Positions 1-8,414 are shown, counted from the stretch's first letter. The stretch is 64,000 bases of DNA from an uncultured Christensenella sp. (GCA_910585705.1 CAJUER010000001.1:557384-621383); one strand, 5' to 3'. Notes: generated from the letters alone by a model not told the origin. Numbers and translations are program-made.

Positions 1-3
1 TTG

Positions 4-18
4 CCCCCCCCCCCCCCC
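4..18. repeat. Homopolymer C tract (15 C)
   Basis: Fifteen consecutive C bases lie at the very left edge in an otherwise AT-rich intergenic stretch. The tract may be a phase-variation type homopolymer or an artefact near a contig end; the window does not decide between these. Apart from it, bases 1-223 hold nothing I can assign. Confidence 0.9.
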
Positions 19-223
19 GTCATTTTTTTGTTGTTCATTTGTTTACTCCTTTATTTTTTTATCGACGATAAAGACCCGAAATTCAGTCATATTTAATTGC
101 CGAATTTTGTCGGAAACAATTCTATCATCAACAAAAATTTAATTCAATATTTTCCGCAGAAAAAAATTCAAATGTTAGCTTTGTCATATTTCGCCGTCTG
201 TTTCGACAATGCAAGCGATTTTG

Positions 224-252
224 TTGACTTATTAAAATAAAAAAAGTATAAT
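224..252 (+). promoter_or_regulatory. Sigma-A-type promoter of degV
   Basis: TTGACT (224-229), a 17-base spacer and TATAAT (247-252) lie 25 bases before the degV start. A start of transcription near 259 gives a short leader that includes the ribosome-binding site AAGGAG at 267-272. Confidence 0.75.
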
Positions 253-277
253 ATTAACATAAATTTAAGGAGTGCAT

Positions 278-1153
278 ATGAAAAAAACAGCAATAGTTAC
301 CGACAGCAATAGCGGCATAACGCAAAGTATAGCTAAGGAACTCGGAATTTCAGTAGTCCCTATGCCCGTTCTTATAGATGCGGATATATTTTATGAAGAC
401 ATCACGCTCAGCCAGGAGCAGTTTTACGAAAAACTGAAAAGCGACGTTTCTGTTTCGACTTCACAGCCCAACCCCATCGCCGTAGGCGAAATCTGGGACG
501 AAGTTTTGAAAACAGCCGACGAGTTAGTCTACATTCCCATGTCCAGCGGGCTTTCGGAAACCTGCAATACCCTTAAACACTTTGCCGAAACGGAAGAAAG
601 ATTTAAAGGTAAAGTTTTTGTAGTAGATAATCAAAGAATTTCTATAACGCAAAGACAAAGCGTTCTCGACGCGCTTAAACTTGCAAATGAGGGCAAAAGC
701 GGTAAAGAAATTTCCGACTGGCTTATTTCAACCAAAATGCAGGCAAGCATTTACATAATGGTAAACACTCTTAAATATCTTAAAAAAGGCGGCAGACTTA
801 CCCCCGCCGTCGCCGCAATCGGCACACTTTTAAAAATTAAACCGGTATTGCAAATTCAGGGCTTCAAGCTTGACCAGTATGCAAAAGTGAGAAAACTTGC
901 CGACGCAAAAACCACTATGATAAACGCTTTGAAAAAAGACTTCGAAACACGATTCAAAGATTTGGTCAACGCAGGAAAAATGACTATTGCCCTTGCGCAC
1001 ACGGAAAATTTGGAAGAAGCCGAAAAATTCAAAGCCGAGCTGCACGAAGCTTTCCCCAACATAGAAATCACGTTTACTGATCCGCTTTCGCTAAGCGTTT
1101 CCTGCCATATCGGTCCCGGAGCGCTCGCTTGCGCCTGTATGTTAAAATATTAA
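278..1153 (+). CDS. DegV family fatty-acid-binding protein
   Basis: 291 aa. DegV/FakB proteins bind a fatty acid and present it to the FakA kinase, feeding exogenous fatty acids into phospholipid synthesis (family knowledge). The N-terminus carries the typical VTDSNSGI motif, followed by the two-lobed DegV fold of normal length. An in-frame GTG at 272 overlaps the Shine-Dalgarno AAGGAG (267-272), so the ATG at 278, five bases downstream of it, is the real start. It is monocistronic with its own promoter and a shared terminator. No FakA gene is in the window. Confidence 0.9.
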   Translation: MKKTAIVTDSNSGITQSIAKELGISVVPMPVLIDADIFYEDITLSQEQFYEKLKSDVSVSTSQPNPIAVGEIWDEVLKTADELVYIPMSSGLSETCNTLKHFAETEERFKGKVFVVDNQRISITQRQSVLDALKLANEGKSGKEISDWLISTKMQASIYIMVNTLKYLKKGGRLTPAVAAIGTLLKIKPVLQIQGFKLDQYAKVRKLADAKTTMINALKKDFETRFKDLVNAGKMTIALAHTENLEEAEKFKAELHEAFPNIEITFTDPLSLSVSCHIGPGALACACMLKY

Positions 1154-1170
1154 GTTTATTAAATTGAAAA

Positions 1171-1191
1171 GCCTCCGCTTTAAGCAGAGGC
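1171..1191. terminator. Bidirectional terminator between degV and the YihY gene
   Basis: A 9-bp stem (GCCTCCGCT/AGCAGAGGC) with a 3-base loop is flanked by A and T runs on both sides. The single C-A mismatch on the plus strand becomes a G-U wobble on the minus strand, so it may work best for the convergent minus-strand gene. Confidence 0.75.
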
Positions 1192-1195
1192 TTTT

Positions 1196-1975
1196 TTAAA
1201 ATAGTTTTTTATATTCGTTTCTGCGTTTGAATGCTCCGTTATAAATAACGCCGATTACAAAACAGCTCATCATGACATAACACCATAATAAAAAAATGAT
1301 TAGAGATGCAATTTTACCATAAAGGCGTTCGGGATTGGCGAACTGCAAATAAATTGTAAATCCGATAAGACACGCAAGCCAAAGCGCGGTTGTAAGCAAG
1401 CTTCCGCAAACCGCTTCGTCAGCTTTAAGTCTATAAGGACACGCAAACAAATTAAGAACAAGCGCAACGGTAAATGCAAGTGCGGCGAGAAACACATTTG
1501 AAATAACGTCGGCAAAATAAAACGGCATCAATTTCTGAAGCAACCATTTACCCGTCACCATAATTACGCCCATAACGGCGACCAGCAAAAAAGTTGATAC
1601 AATGAGAATTAATGAAATAAGCCTAAGCTTTACTCCGCTTTTCCTTTTTGCCGAACCGTAAATTATTTCGCCGCTACGCCTCAGATGATAAAAAAAGTTA
1701 GTCGACGAATATAACGTTGTTAAAAGCAAGATAATTCCCGCGCCGCCCGCCGCGCTTTCCGCCGACATTTTAAGTTGCCTTAAAAACGGACTTACACTAT
1801 CCAGAAGCTCGTGCGACAAGACGTTTTCAACGCTGATATTTACATTCCCGAATACGAGCGTAAGCCAAAGCGTAAACGGCGCAATGCTCATTAAAAGAAA
1901 ATAAACCAAAGTTCCTGCAATAGTAGAAAATTGTTTACTTGAAAAAAACTTTACCGTATCAATAATATTACGCAT
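1196..1975 (-). CDS. YihY/BrkB family inner-membrane protein
   Basis: 259 aa integral membrane protein with about six hydrophobic segments in the YihY/virulence-factor BrkB arrangement (formerly misnamed RNase BN). The N-terminal part has the family-like F-S-x-x-A-x-x-L-V-Y-F-L-L-M-S-I-A-P-F stretch. The molecular function of the family is not established. The gene ends at the edge of the bidirectional terminator shared with degV. Just upstream, on the same strand, lies the terminator of the Cys-rich gene, so it probably has its own promoter, but I see no clear Shine-Dalgarno or -35/-10 pair. Confidence 0.85.
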   Translation of the reverse strand: MRNIIDTVKFFSSKQFSTIAGTLVYFLLMSIAPFTLWLTLVFGNVNISVENVLSHELLDSVSPFLRQLKMSAESAAGGAGIILLLTTLYSSTNFFYHLRRSGEIIYGSAKRKSGVKLRLISLILIVSTFLLVAVMGVIMVTGKWLLQKLMPFYFADVISNVFLAALAFTVALVLNLFACPYRLKADEAVCGSLLTTALWLACLIGFTIYLQFANPERLYGKIASLIIFLLWCYVMMSCFVIGVIYNGAFKRRNEYKKLF

Positions 1976-1996
1976 AACTATATTTTTTGCAATTTT

Positions 1997-2029
1997 AATA
2001 AAAAATAAGGGTATCCGTTAAGGATACCC
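1997..2029 (-). terminator. Intrinsic terminator of the Cys/Asn-rich gene
   Basis: An 8-bp perfect stem (GGGTATCC/GGATACCC, 2009-2016 and 2022-2029) with a 5-base loop is followed on the minus strand by a T-rich run (1997-2008). It sits 15 bases beyond the stop of the minus-strand gene at 2045, which supports that gene over the overlapping plus-strand reading frame. Confidence 0.85.
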
Positions 2030-2044
2030 CGTAATTTGACCGTA

Positions 2045-2356
2045 TTAGTTGTTCCAGCCGCAATTATTGCAGGAATTGCAACGGTTCCAACCGCAATTGT
2101 TGCAGGAGTTGCAACGATTGCACCCGCAGTTATTACAACGGTTACAACCGCAATGGTTGCGGTTGTGGCAGCAAGAATTATTGTTCATTGCTACCAAGCC
2201 GTACTGCTCGGCATAATAAACGTCGTAATTACCGCACCGGTTAGTATTGTGCCAGCATGTATTGGACCTGTTATTACAGCAACAACATCTGTTGCAACCG
2301 AAGAGAAGATTGAAAAGGCTGAAACAACCGCAATTGTTATTACAATTATTACACAT
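2045..2356 (-). CDS. Small Cys/Asn-rich repeat protein, function unknown
   Basis: 103 aa counted from the ATG at 2356; AAGGA lies 11 bases upstream. The protein starts MCNNCNNNCGC and is dominated by Cys, Asn, Arg and Gly. It ends in near-identical copies of RCNSCNNCGWN. No signal peptide or membrane segment is visible. The dense CxxC spacing suggests metal binding or a disulfide-linked structural protein such as a coat component (inference only). Strand choice rests on the intrinsic terminator directly downstream on the minus strand. It lies downstream of the rubrerythrin gene but is separated from it by that gene's terminator. Confidence 0.6.
   Translation of the reverse strand: MCNNCNNNCGCFSLFNLLFGCNRCCCCNNRSNTCWHNTNRCGNYDVYYAEQYGLVAMNNNSCCHNRNHCGCNRCNNCGCNRCNSCNNCGWNRCNSCNNCGWNN
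2051..2116. repeat. Two tandem 33-bp repeats inside the Cys/Asn-rich gene
   Basis: Two adjacent 33-base units (2051-2083 and 2084-2116), each starting GTTCCARCCGCAATT, differ at only a few positions. A shorter degenerate copy follows. The period is a multiple of three, so copy-number change would keep the reading frame. Confidence 0.85.
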
Positions 2357-2425
2357 TTGAACTTTTTTCCTTAATCGCAAGTTTAAAGCAAAGGTTTCCC
2401 CCCTCGCTCCATACTTCATTATATG

Positions 2426-2456
2426 AAAAAGCACGGCCGATTGACCGTGCTTTTTT
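2426..2456 (-). terminator. Terminator of the rubrerythrin gene
   Basis: Stem GCACGG/CCGTGC (2431-2436, 2445-2450), extended by A/T pairs, is flanked by runs of A and T on both sides. It lies 17 bases past the rubrerythrin stop. Confidence 0.8.
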
Positions 2457-2472
2457 ATAAATTTCAATTTTA

Positions 2473-3000
2473 TCAGTGGAAATATCTTTTAAGCATACCG
2501 GCAAAGCCTGCGCCGTGTCTTGCTTCGTCCTTAGCCATTTCGTGGACGGTATCATGAATAGCGTCATAGCCGAGCTCTTTAGCGCGCTTAGCAATCAGCA
2601 GCTTACCTTCGCAAGCGCCTGCTTCCGCCGCCGCGCGCAGTTCGAGATTTTTCTTTGTGGAAGGCGTAACCACTTCACCGAGAAGTTCAGCAAACTTTGC
2701 AGCATGCTCCGCCTCTTCATAAGCATAACGCTTGTACGCTTCCGCAATTTCGGGATACCCCTCTCTTTCCGCAACTCTTGACATAGCAAGATACATTCCG
2801 ACTTCCGTACATTCACCGTTGAAATGAGCGCGAAGTCCTTCCATAATTTCTTCGTCCTCAACTTTACCGGCGCCTACGGTGTGCTCGCAAGCGTAAGTAG
2901 TTTTGCTGCCGTCTATCTTCTCGAATTTCTTCGCTTTGCAAACGGGGCAAACGTCTACGTCGTCCTCAACGATTTCTCCGCAAACCAAACATTTTTTCAT
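2473..3000 (-). CDS. rbr: Rubrerythrin, reverse type (rubredoxin domain first)
   Basis: 175 aa. The N-terminal rubredoxin-like knuckle (CLVCGE...CPVC, residues 4-21) binds one iron. The ferritin-like domain (about 50-175) carries the di-iron ligand motifs EEAEH and DEARH. Classical rubrerythrins have the rubredoxin domain last; here it is first, as in the clostridial reverse rubrerythrins that act as NADH-dependent H2O2/O2 reductases in the cytoplasm. It has a strong AGGAGG site upstream and is transcribed alone. It points to an anaerobe with oxidative-stress defence. Confidence 0.9.
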   Translation of the reverse strand: MKKCLVCGEIVEDDVDVCPVCKAKKFEKIDGSKTTYACEHTVGAGKVEDEEIMEGLRAHFNGECTEVGMYLAMSRVAEREGYPEIAEAYKRYAYEEAEHAAKFAELLGEVVTPSTKKNLELRAAAEAGACEGKLLIAKRAKELGYDAIHDTVHEMAKDEARHGAGFAGMLKRYFH

Positions 3001-3104
3001 AATAATAAACCTCCTAAGATTTAAATGATTGCTAAATAATTATAACACAATTACAAATAAAATACAATAATTACTGTAAAATTATGGTAAAATTTGTATG
3101 TAAA

Positions 3105-3749
3105 TCAGCTTAAAATCAAATTTGTTAATTCACTGAAATTCTTGGCAAATATCTTTGCGCCGACTTCTTCAAGTTGCGTGCGCGAGCGATACCCCCACAG
3201 AACGGAAATACATTTAATTCCCGCCGCTGCTGCAGTTGCCACGTCCGTTTCTCCGTCGCCAACGAAGACGCATTCGTCTTTTTTTACTTTAAGTTTATCC
3301 ATTAATGTCAAAGTTGATTCAGGATCGGGCTTTAAAGGATAGTATTCTGTCTGACCGAGTACTTCGCTAAACTTAAATTTCGCCAAATATTTGGCATAAA
3401 CAGCGTTTGTTGCGTCCTGCGGCTTATTTGAAATTATCGCCAGCTTTATTCCCGCATTTTTCAAAGTTTTCAACCCTTCGGCAGCACCGTCGTAAAGCGT
3501 AGTCTTTTCGTTGGCGCAACGGGCAAATTTTAAAGCATAATATTCGTATACTTTTTGCTGTAAATCGCGGCGTTCTCCCACAGCTTTTTCCACAAGCTTT
3601 TTTGCCCCGTTACCGAGAAATTTTCTTGTATCCTCCGACGATACGGCACTAAGACCGAAATATTGCAGGCTTTCGTTTAAAACGATATGAATATCCTCAA
3701 CAGTATTTAAAAGCGTACCGTCAAGATCGAATATAACCGCTTTTATCAT
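3105..3749 (-). CDS. HAD-family phosphatase (phosphoglycolate phosphatase-like)
   Basis: 214 aa HAD subfamily IA hydrolase. Motif I is FDLDGTLL (the first Asp is the nucleophile), motif II is IISNKP, and the C-terminal motif III/IV region has PDPE and GDGETD. The cap is an inserted helical domain near residues 15-85. It probably dephosphorylates a small phospho-metabolite such as 2-phosphoglycolate or pyrophosphate; the substrate cannot be read from sequence. Its ATG overlaps the argS stop as TAATG, so translation is coupled to argS. Confidence 0.85.
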   Translation of the reverse strand: MIKAVIFDLDGTLLNTVEDIHIVLNESLQYFGLSAVSSEDTRKFLGNGAKKLVEKAVGERRDLQQKVYEYYALKFARCANEKTTLYDGAAEGLKTLKNAGIKLAIISNKPQDATNAVYAKYLAKFKFSEVLGQTEYYPLKPDPESTLTLMDKLKVKKDECVFVGDGETDVATAAAAGIKCISVLWGYRSRTQLEEVGAKIFAKNFSELTNLILS

Positions 3750-5416
3750 TACATTTTTTCCGGCACTTCTATTCCGAGAATGGCAAGTGCATTTTTTATA
3801 GTTTGAAGCGTCGCATACGTCAAGGCGAGCCTAAAATCTTTTGCCGCGCCTTCCGCCGTCAGAATTTTACACTCGATATAAAATTTATTGAATTTCTGGG
3901 CAAGGCTTACGGCAAAGCGCGAAACATAACAAGGCTCATACTTGTCCGCCGCTTCTTTCAATACTTCGGGAAAAACGGCAAGCTCTTTTATAACTTCGGC
4001 TTCCTGTTCGTTCGGTTCGTAATTTTGCGGAACGGTTATATTAAGTCCGCTCTTTGAAAGCACAGAATTAGCACGAGCGGCGGTATACTGGACGTATACG
4101 CTTGTTTCGCCTTCGAAGCTTAAAACTTTATCGTAAGAAAAAACTATGTCCTTAATTTTATTATTGTATAACGCGCCAAAAATAACCGCGCCGATGCCGA
4201 CTTTTTCCGCGATACTTCCTTTATTATCAAGATCGGGATTTTTATCGCAGATTACTTCATAAGCTTTTTCCACGCATTTATTGATAACGTCTTCAAGCCA
4301 AACAACTTTACCCTTGCGCGTTGACATTGCCCCGTCTTCAAGCGACACCATTCCGAAAGCAACGTGAACACAATCTTTTGCCCATTCCTTTCCCATCAAT
4401 TCAAGGACTTTAAAAACCTGCTTAAAATGCAAATTCTGCTGGTATGCGACAACGTAAAGATTTTTATAAAAATTGTAATGATTTTTACGGTACGTTGCGG
4501 CGGCAAGATCACGCGTTGCATAAAGCGAAGCGCCGTCCGAGCGAAGAATCAGGCACGGCGGCATACCGTAAGGTTCAAGATCGACAACCTGCGCCCCCTC
4601 GCTTTCTTTCAACAAGTGCTTTTCTTTTAACTCGTCAATGACGGGTTGCATTTTATCCGTGTAAAATCTTTCGCCCGCGTAACTATCGAATTTTATTCCA
4701 AGCTTTTCATATATGCCCTGCACATACTTTAAAGTAAGCGATTTAAACCATTCGAATGTTTCGTTCGCCTCTTTATCGCCGTTCTCTATTAGGCGGAAAT
4801 ATTCACGCGCCTCACGCTCCATTTCCTCGTCAGCCTGCGTATTGAATCGAACGTATAACTCGTTTATGGCGTGTATGCCGCCCTTTTCGATTTCTTCTTT
4901 ATTTCCCCAATGCTTATACGCGCAAATCAATTTGCCGAACTGCGTTCCGTAATCGCCTAAATGGTTTATACCTACGACGTTATAGCCGAGAAATTTATAA
5001 AGCTTATACAAAGCTCCGCCTAAAACCGTAGTTGACAAATGTCCGATATGGAAAGGCTTTGCAATATTGACGGACGAATAATCTATGCAAACCGTCTTGC
5101 CCTTGCCTTCATCGGAAGAACCGTAGTTTTTACCTAAATTCAAAATTTCGTTAAGAACGCCGTAAGAAAGATTGGTTTTGTTTAAACTGAAATTCAGATA
5201 ACCGTTTACCGCCGAAACTTTGCTGATTATGTTATCTGTTTTAAACGAATTTTTCAACTCTTCGGCAATTATGGCAGGACTCTTTTTAAATATTTTCGCA
5301 AGTTTAAAGCACGGAAGCGCATAGTCGCCCATATCCGAATTGGGAGGCAAGACTATATCTTCTGCCGCTACTCCTTCCACATTAAGTTTTTTCGCGATAT
5401 ACTGACGATAATCCAT
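3749..5416 (-). CDS. argS: Arginyl-tRNA synthetase
   Basis: 555 aa class I synthetase that charges tRNA-Arg. The N-terminal additional domain is followed by the catalytic core with the HIGH motif (KPFHIGHLSTT) and a KMSK-equivalent MSTRKG. The C-terminal DALR anticodon-binding helices include the YVQYTAARANS region. AAGGA lies eight bases before the ATG. It is first in a two-gene unit with the HAD phosphatase. I see no T-box leader in the short upstream region. Confidence 0.96.
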   Translation of the reverse strand: MDYRQYIAKKLNVEGVAAEDIVLPPNSDMGDYALPCFKLAKIFKKSPAIIAEELKNSFKTDNIISKVSAVNGYLNFSLNKTNLSYGVLNEILNLGKNYGSSDEGKGKTVCIDYSSVNIAKPFHIGHLSTTVLGGALYKLYKFLGYNVVGINHLGDYGTQFGKLICAYKHWGNKEEIEKGGIHAINELYVRFNTQADEEMEREAREYFRLIENGDKEANETFEWFKSLTLKYVQGIYEKLGIKFDSYAGERFYTDKMQPVIDELKEKHLLKESEGAQVVDLEPYGMPPCLILRSDGASLYATRDLAAATYRKNHYNFYKNLYVVAYQQNLHFKQVFKVLELMGKEWAKDCVHVAFGMVSLEDGAMSTRKGKVVWLEDVINKCVEKAYEVICDKNPDLDNKGSIAEKVGIGAVIFGALYNNKIKDIVFSYDKVLSFEGETSVYVQYTAARANSVLSKSGLNITVPQNYEPNEQEAEVIKELAVFPEVLKEAADKYEPCYVSRFAVSLAQKFNKFYIECKILTAEGAAKDFRLALTYATLQTIKNALAILGIEVPEKM

Positions 5417-5446
5417 TATAAATTCCTTTAAGCATTTATCTTATAA

Positions 5447-5475
5447 ATTTTAACACAAACGCAAAAATTTATCAA
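5447..5475 (-). promoter_or_regulatory. argS promoter
   Basis: Read on the minus strand: TTGATA (5475-5470), a 17-base spacer, TAAAAT (5452-5447), then a leader of about 25 bases with AAGGA before the argS ATG. Confidence 0.7.
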
Positions 5476-5493
5476 GTTTAAGCTCTATTTGTT

Positions 5494-5522
5494 TTGATTA
5501 TTTTTACCGTTTATATTATAAT
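5494..5522 (+). promoter_or_regulatory. ychF promoter
   Basis: TTGATT (5494-5499), a 17-base spacer and TATAAT (5517-5522). The leader of about 24 bases contains AGGAAG ahead of the ychF ATG. It is divergent from the argS promoter. Confidence 0.75.
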
Positions 5523-5552
5523 TTAATTAATAATTTTTCAGGAAGTAAAGAT

Positions 5553-6653
5553 ATGAAATTAGGAGTCGTCGGACTTCCGAACGTAGGAAAGTCCACACTG
5601 TTTAACGCAATAACGCACGCCGGAGCGGAATCCGCAAACTACCCTTTCTGCACAATAGAACCCAACGTAGGCGTAGTTGCCGTTCCCGACGAAAGACTTG
5701 ATAAGCTCGCAAATCTGTATGCAAGCAAAAAGGTTACCCCCGCCATTGTCGAATTCGTTGACATTGCGGGACTTGTCAAGGGTGCTTCAAAAGGAGAAGG
5801 CTTAGGCAATAAATTTTTATCGCACGTCAGAGAATGCGATGCTATAGTTCACGTTGTGCGCTGTTTCGAAGATGAAAATATAACGCATGTAAACAATAAA
5901 ATCGACCCCATTGCCGATATTCAGACCATCACTCTCGAGCTTATTCTTGCGGATATCGAGGCAGTAAACAAGCGCGCGGACAGAATACGTTCTGCGGCAC
6001 GCGGCGGCGCAAACAAGGAAGCTGCTGCAGAATATGCACTTTTAGAACGGCTTGAAAAATTTTTGAGCGAAGAAAAACCCGCAAGACTGTTTGAATATTC
6101 CGACGAAGAAAAACCCGTTATGGACAACTTGTTCCTACTCACCGCCAAGCCCATTATTTACGCCGCTAATATTTCGGAATTCGATATGGGAAAGAGCGAA
6201 AACGAGATCCCTTTGGTACGCACGGTAAAAGATTACGCAGCAAAAGAAGGCAGTGAAGTTTTGGTTATCTGCGCCAAGACCGAAGAAGAACTTTCGCAAA
6301 TGCCCGAAGACGAATGCGCTATGTTTTTGGAAGAGCTTGGACTTAAAGAAAGCGGTTTAAACAGACTTATCAAAAAGAGTTACGAATTATTGGGTCTTAT
6401 TTCCTACCTTACCGCAGGCGAAAAAGAAACGCGCGCATGGACGATTGTGAAAGGAACAAAAGCTCCGCAGGCGGCAGGCAAAATTCATAGCGATTTCGAA
6501 AAAGGATTTATTCGCGCAGAAGTTGTCGAGTGGCAAACTCTGCTTGACTGCAACGGCTATAATGGAGCGCGGGAAAAAGGCAAAGTCCGTTCGGAAGGCA
6601 AGGAATACGTCATAAAAGACGGCGACGTGGTACTTTTCAGATTTAACGTATAA
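5553..6653 (+). CDS. ychF: Redox-regulated ATPase YchF (Obg-like)
   Basis: 366 aa. It is a universally conserved Obg-family P-loop protein that binds ATP in preference to GTP and associates with ribosomes. The P-loop is GLPNVGKST (residues 7-15), the switch region has DIAGLVKGASKGEGLGN, and the C-terminal TGS-type domain ends in the conserved KEYVIKDGDVVLFRFNV region. Length is typical. It is monocistronic with its own promoter. No good terminator is visible; only an AT-rich hairpin lies near 6680-6700. Confidence 0.95.
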   Translation: MKLGVVGLPNVGKSTLFNAITHAGAESANYPFCTIEPNVGVVAVPDERLDKLANLYASKKVTPAIVEFVDIAGLVKGASKGEGLGNKFLSHVRECDAIVHVVRCFEDENITHVNNKIDPIADIQTITLELILADIEAVNKRADRIRSAARGGANKEAAAEYALLERLEKFLSEEKPARLFEYSDEEKPVMDNLFLLTAKPIIYAANISEFDMGKSENEIPLVRTVKDYAAKEGSEVLVICAKTEEELSQMPEDECAMFLEELGLKESGLNRLIKKSYELLGLISYLTAGEKETRAWTIVKGTKAPQAAGKIHSDFEKGFIRAEVVEWQTLLDCNGYNGAREKGKVRSEGKEYVIKDGDVVLFRFNV

Positions 6654-6778
6654 TTTCCCTTGTTGGCTGTCGTGTAAACCTTATAAATAAGTTTATAAAT
6701 CTTGTTGTAAGTTGTAAGTTGTAAGCAGACAAATATTTAATTTAAGAAAATATAAATCTGTATAGCGGACAAACATAT

Positions 6779-7198
6779 ATGGAAATTTTAGAACAAGAAA
6801 TCGCAAAAATCGAAGCGTCTATTGACGAATACGATGAGGCGGATACTCTTACTATATATGACAGCATTAGCATCATTACAAATGCGGGTTATGAATCTGA
6901 GACGATTTAGCCGCTTTTCAAATTATTTGAACGACATCCTACAACCTATTTCGGCGATCCGGGCGAAATTGTAGATTTTATAGAACGATTCAGAGGAGAA
7001 TATGAGAATTCTCTTGCGACGTCGGTAAAAAGAAATCCGACCAATACAACGGTGTGGAAGTTAAACAGATGTATTAATGCAGGTGAACATACAGAGATAT
7101 TTATGGATTGTTTGAAAGAAATCGCAAAGAGAACAGATATTCATAAAGATATTCAAGCAAGGGCACAAGAATATTTAGAATTTCAGACAAACCGTTAA
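6779..7198 (+). pseudogene. Immunity-like gene interrupted by an in-frame TAG
   Basis: One reading frame runs from the ATG at 6779 to the TAA at 7196-7198 (139 codons before the stop) with a single TAG at codon 44 (6908-6910). Coding quality is good on both sides: it starts MEILEQEIAKIEA and continues PLFKLFERHPTTYFGDPG and TVWKLNRCIN after the stop. The G-D-P-G...F-I-E and TVW-x-LNR pattern recalls small immunity proteins of polymorphic-toxin systems (possibly Imm30-like; weak recall). No clear Shine-Dalgarno is visible and no toxin gene is adjacent. TAG is a normal stop elsewhere in the window, so a nonsense mutation is the simplest reading. The rest of 6654-7310 holds only AT-rich spacer and a GTTGTAA triplicate near 6703-6723. 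Confidence 0.7.
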
Positions 7199-7310
7199 AT
7201 TACGTTTAAAAATTTTTAAAGGATTCAGCGGAGCTGTAATTGCTTTAAGAATATTTCTTTTGTTCATTTTTGACAGCGGAAATACCTTTCCGATCAGGTA
7301 AATATAAAAT

Positions 7311-7342
7311 AAAAAGTGCAGCTTACCGCTGCACTTTTTTTT
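7311..7342. terminator. Bidirectional terminator after gap
   Basis: Perfect 7-bp stem GTGCAGC/GCTGCAC (7316-7322, 7328-7334) with a 5-base loop and A5/T8 flanks. On the minus strand it follows the gap stop by 16 bases. Confidence 0.85.
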
Positions 7343-7357
7343 GCTTTTCAATTATAA

Positions 7358-8377
7358 TTACTTCTTCAATTCGGCGAAGTATTTGATAGTTCTTACCATC
7401 TGGGAAGTATAAGAATTTTCATTGTCGTACCAGGAAACGACCTTAACGAGCGTATTGCCGTCGCCGAGAGGCATACATTTTGTCTGCGTAGCATCGAACA
7501 AAGATCCGTAAGACATACCTATTACGTCGCTTGAAACGATTTCTTCTTCAGTATATCCGTAAGACGACGAAGAAGCAGCCTTCATTGCATCGTTGACAGC
7601 CTGAGCGTCAACTTCGCCTTCGCAAACCGCGATAAGCTGAGTCAGCGAACCAGTAGGAACGGGAACGCGCTGTGCGCAACCGTCAAGCACGCCGTTGAGT
7701 TCGGGGATTACAAGTCCGATAGCTTTTGCCGCGCCTGTGGAATTGGGAACAATATTTACGGCAGCCGCTCTTGCTCTTCTTAAATCGCCTTTTCTGTGAG
7801 GTCCGTCGAGTACCATCTGGTCGCCCGTATATGCGTGAATGGTCGTCATATAACCTTTCTTGATTTTGCAAAGTTTGTTAAGCGTATCAGCCATAGGCGC
7901 AAGACAGTTCGTCGTGCAGCTTGCAGCGGAAATAACCGTATCGCTTGCTTTCAGCGTCTTTTCGTTTACACTGAAAACAACCGTAGGCAGATCGTTACCG
8001 GCAGGTGCGGAAATAACGCATTTCTTCGCGCCGGCATTGATATGCGCGGAAGCCTTTTCTTTCGAGCAGTAGAAACCCGTGCATTCCAAAACAACGTCTA
8101 CGTTGTGTTTAGCCCAAGGAAGATTTGCGGCATCCTTTTCGGCATAGATTTTGATTGTTTTTCCGTTTACGGTAATACTGTCTTCACCCGCAACAACGGA
8201 ATCGCAGTACTTATATCTGCCCTGTGCGGAGTCGTACTTCAACAGATGCGCAAGCATTTTAGGGCTTGTCAAATCGTTGATTGCCACTACCTCATATCCT
8301 TCCGCATCAAACATCTGCCTGAAAGCAAGACGTCCGATACGTCCGAATCCGTTGATTGCAACTTTTACATTTGCCAT
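7358..8377 (-). CDS. gap: Glyceraldehyde-3-phosphate dehydrogenase
   Basis: 339 aa glycolytic enzyme converting glyceraldehyde-3-phosphate, NAD and phosphate to 1,3-bisphosphoglycerate. The N-terminal Rossmann motif is INGFGRIGR, the catalytic Cys is in SAASCTTNC (about residue 153), and the C-terminal region has the conserved SWYDNE. I place the start at the ATG at 8377 (MANVKV) because a strong GGAGGA lies ten bases upstream; a longer in-frame extension to 8443 would run through the promoter. It is divergent from fba, the neighbouring glycolytic gene, with a separate promoter. Confidence 0.96.
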   Translation of the reverse strand: MANVKVAINGFGRIGRLAFRQMFDAEGYEVVAINDLTSPKMLAHLLKYDSAQGRYKYCDSVVAGEDSITVNGKTIKIYAEKDAANLPWAKHNVDVVLECTGFYCSKEKASAHINAGAKKCVISAPAGNDLPTVVFSVNEKTLKASDTVISAASCTTNCLAPMADTLNKLCKIKKGYMTTIHAYTGDQMVLDGPHRKGDLRRARAAAVNIVPNSTGAAKAIGLVIPELNGVLDGCAQRVPVPTGSLTQLIAVCEGEVDAQAVNDAMKAASSSSYGYTEEEIVSSDVIGMSYGSLFDATQTKCMPLGDGNTLVKVVSWYDNENSYTSQMVRTIKYFAELKK

Positions 8378-8414
8378 AAAATAATATTCCTCCGAATAAT
8401 TAATTAACGATATA

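Noticed and set aside
272..277. GTG start for degV six bases upstream
   Set aside because: It overlaps the Shine-Dalgarno AAGGAG; the ATG at 278 is correctly spaced.
2036..2374. Plus-strand 112-aa hydrophobic frame rich in Val, Ile, Ala and Thr
   Set aside because: It is the mirror of the Cys/Asn-rich minus-strand gene, has no ribosome site, starts with a TTG and runs through repeats; the terminator lies downstream of the minus-strand frame.
5417..5552. T-box leader for argS
   Set aside because: The minus-strand leader is only about 25 bases after the promoter, too short for a T-box.
6703..6723. Three GTTGTAA copies as a possible CRISPR or iteron array
   Set aside because: Seven-base units with no spacers and only three copies; a simple short tandem repeat.
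6908..6910. TAG read as a recoded sense codon (Gln or pyrrolysine)
   Set aside because: Genes such as the one ending at 15311 use TAG as their normal stop, and no suppressor tRNA is visible in the window.
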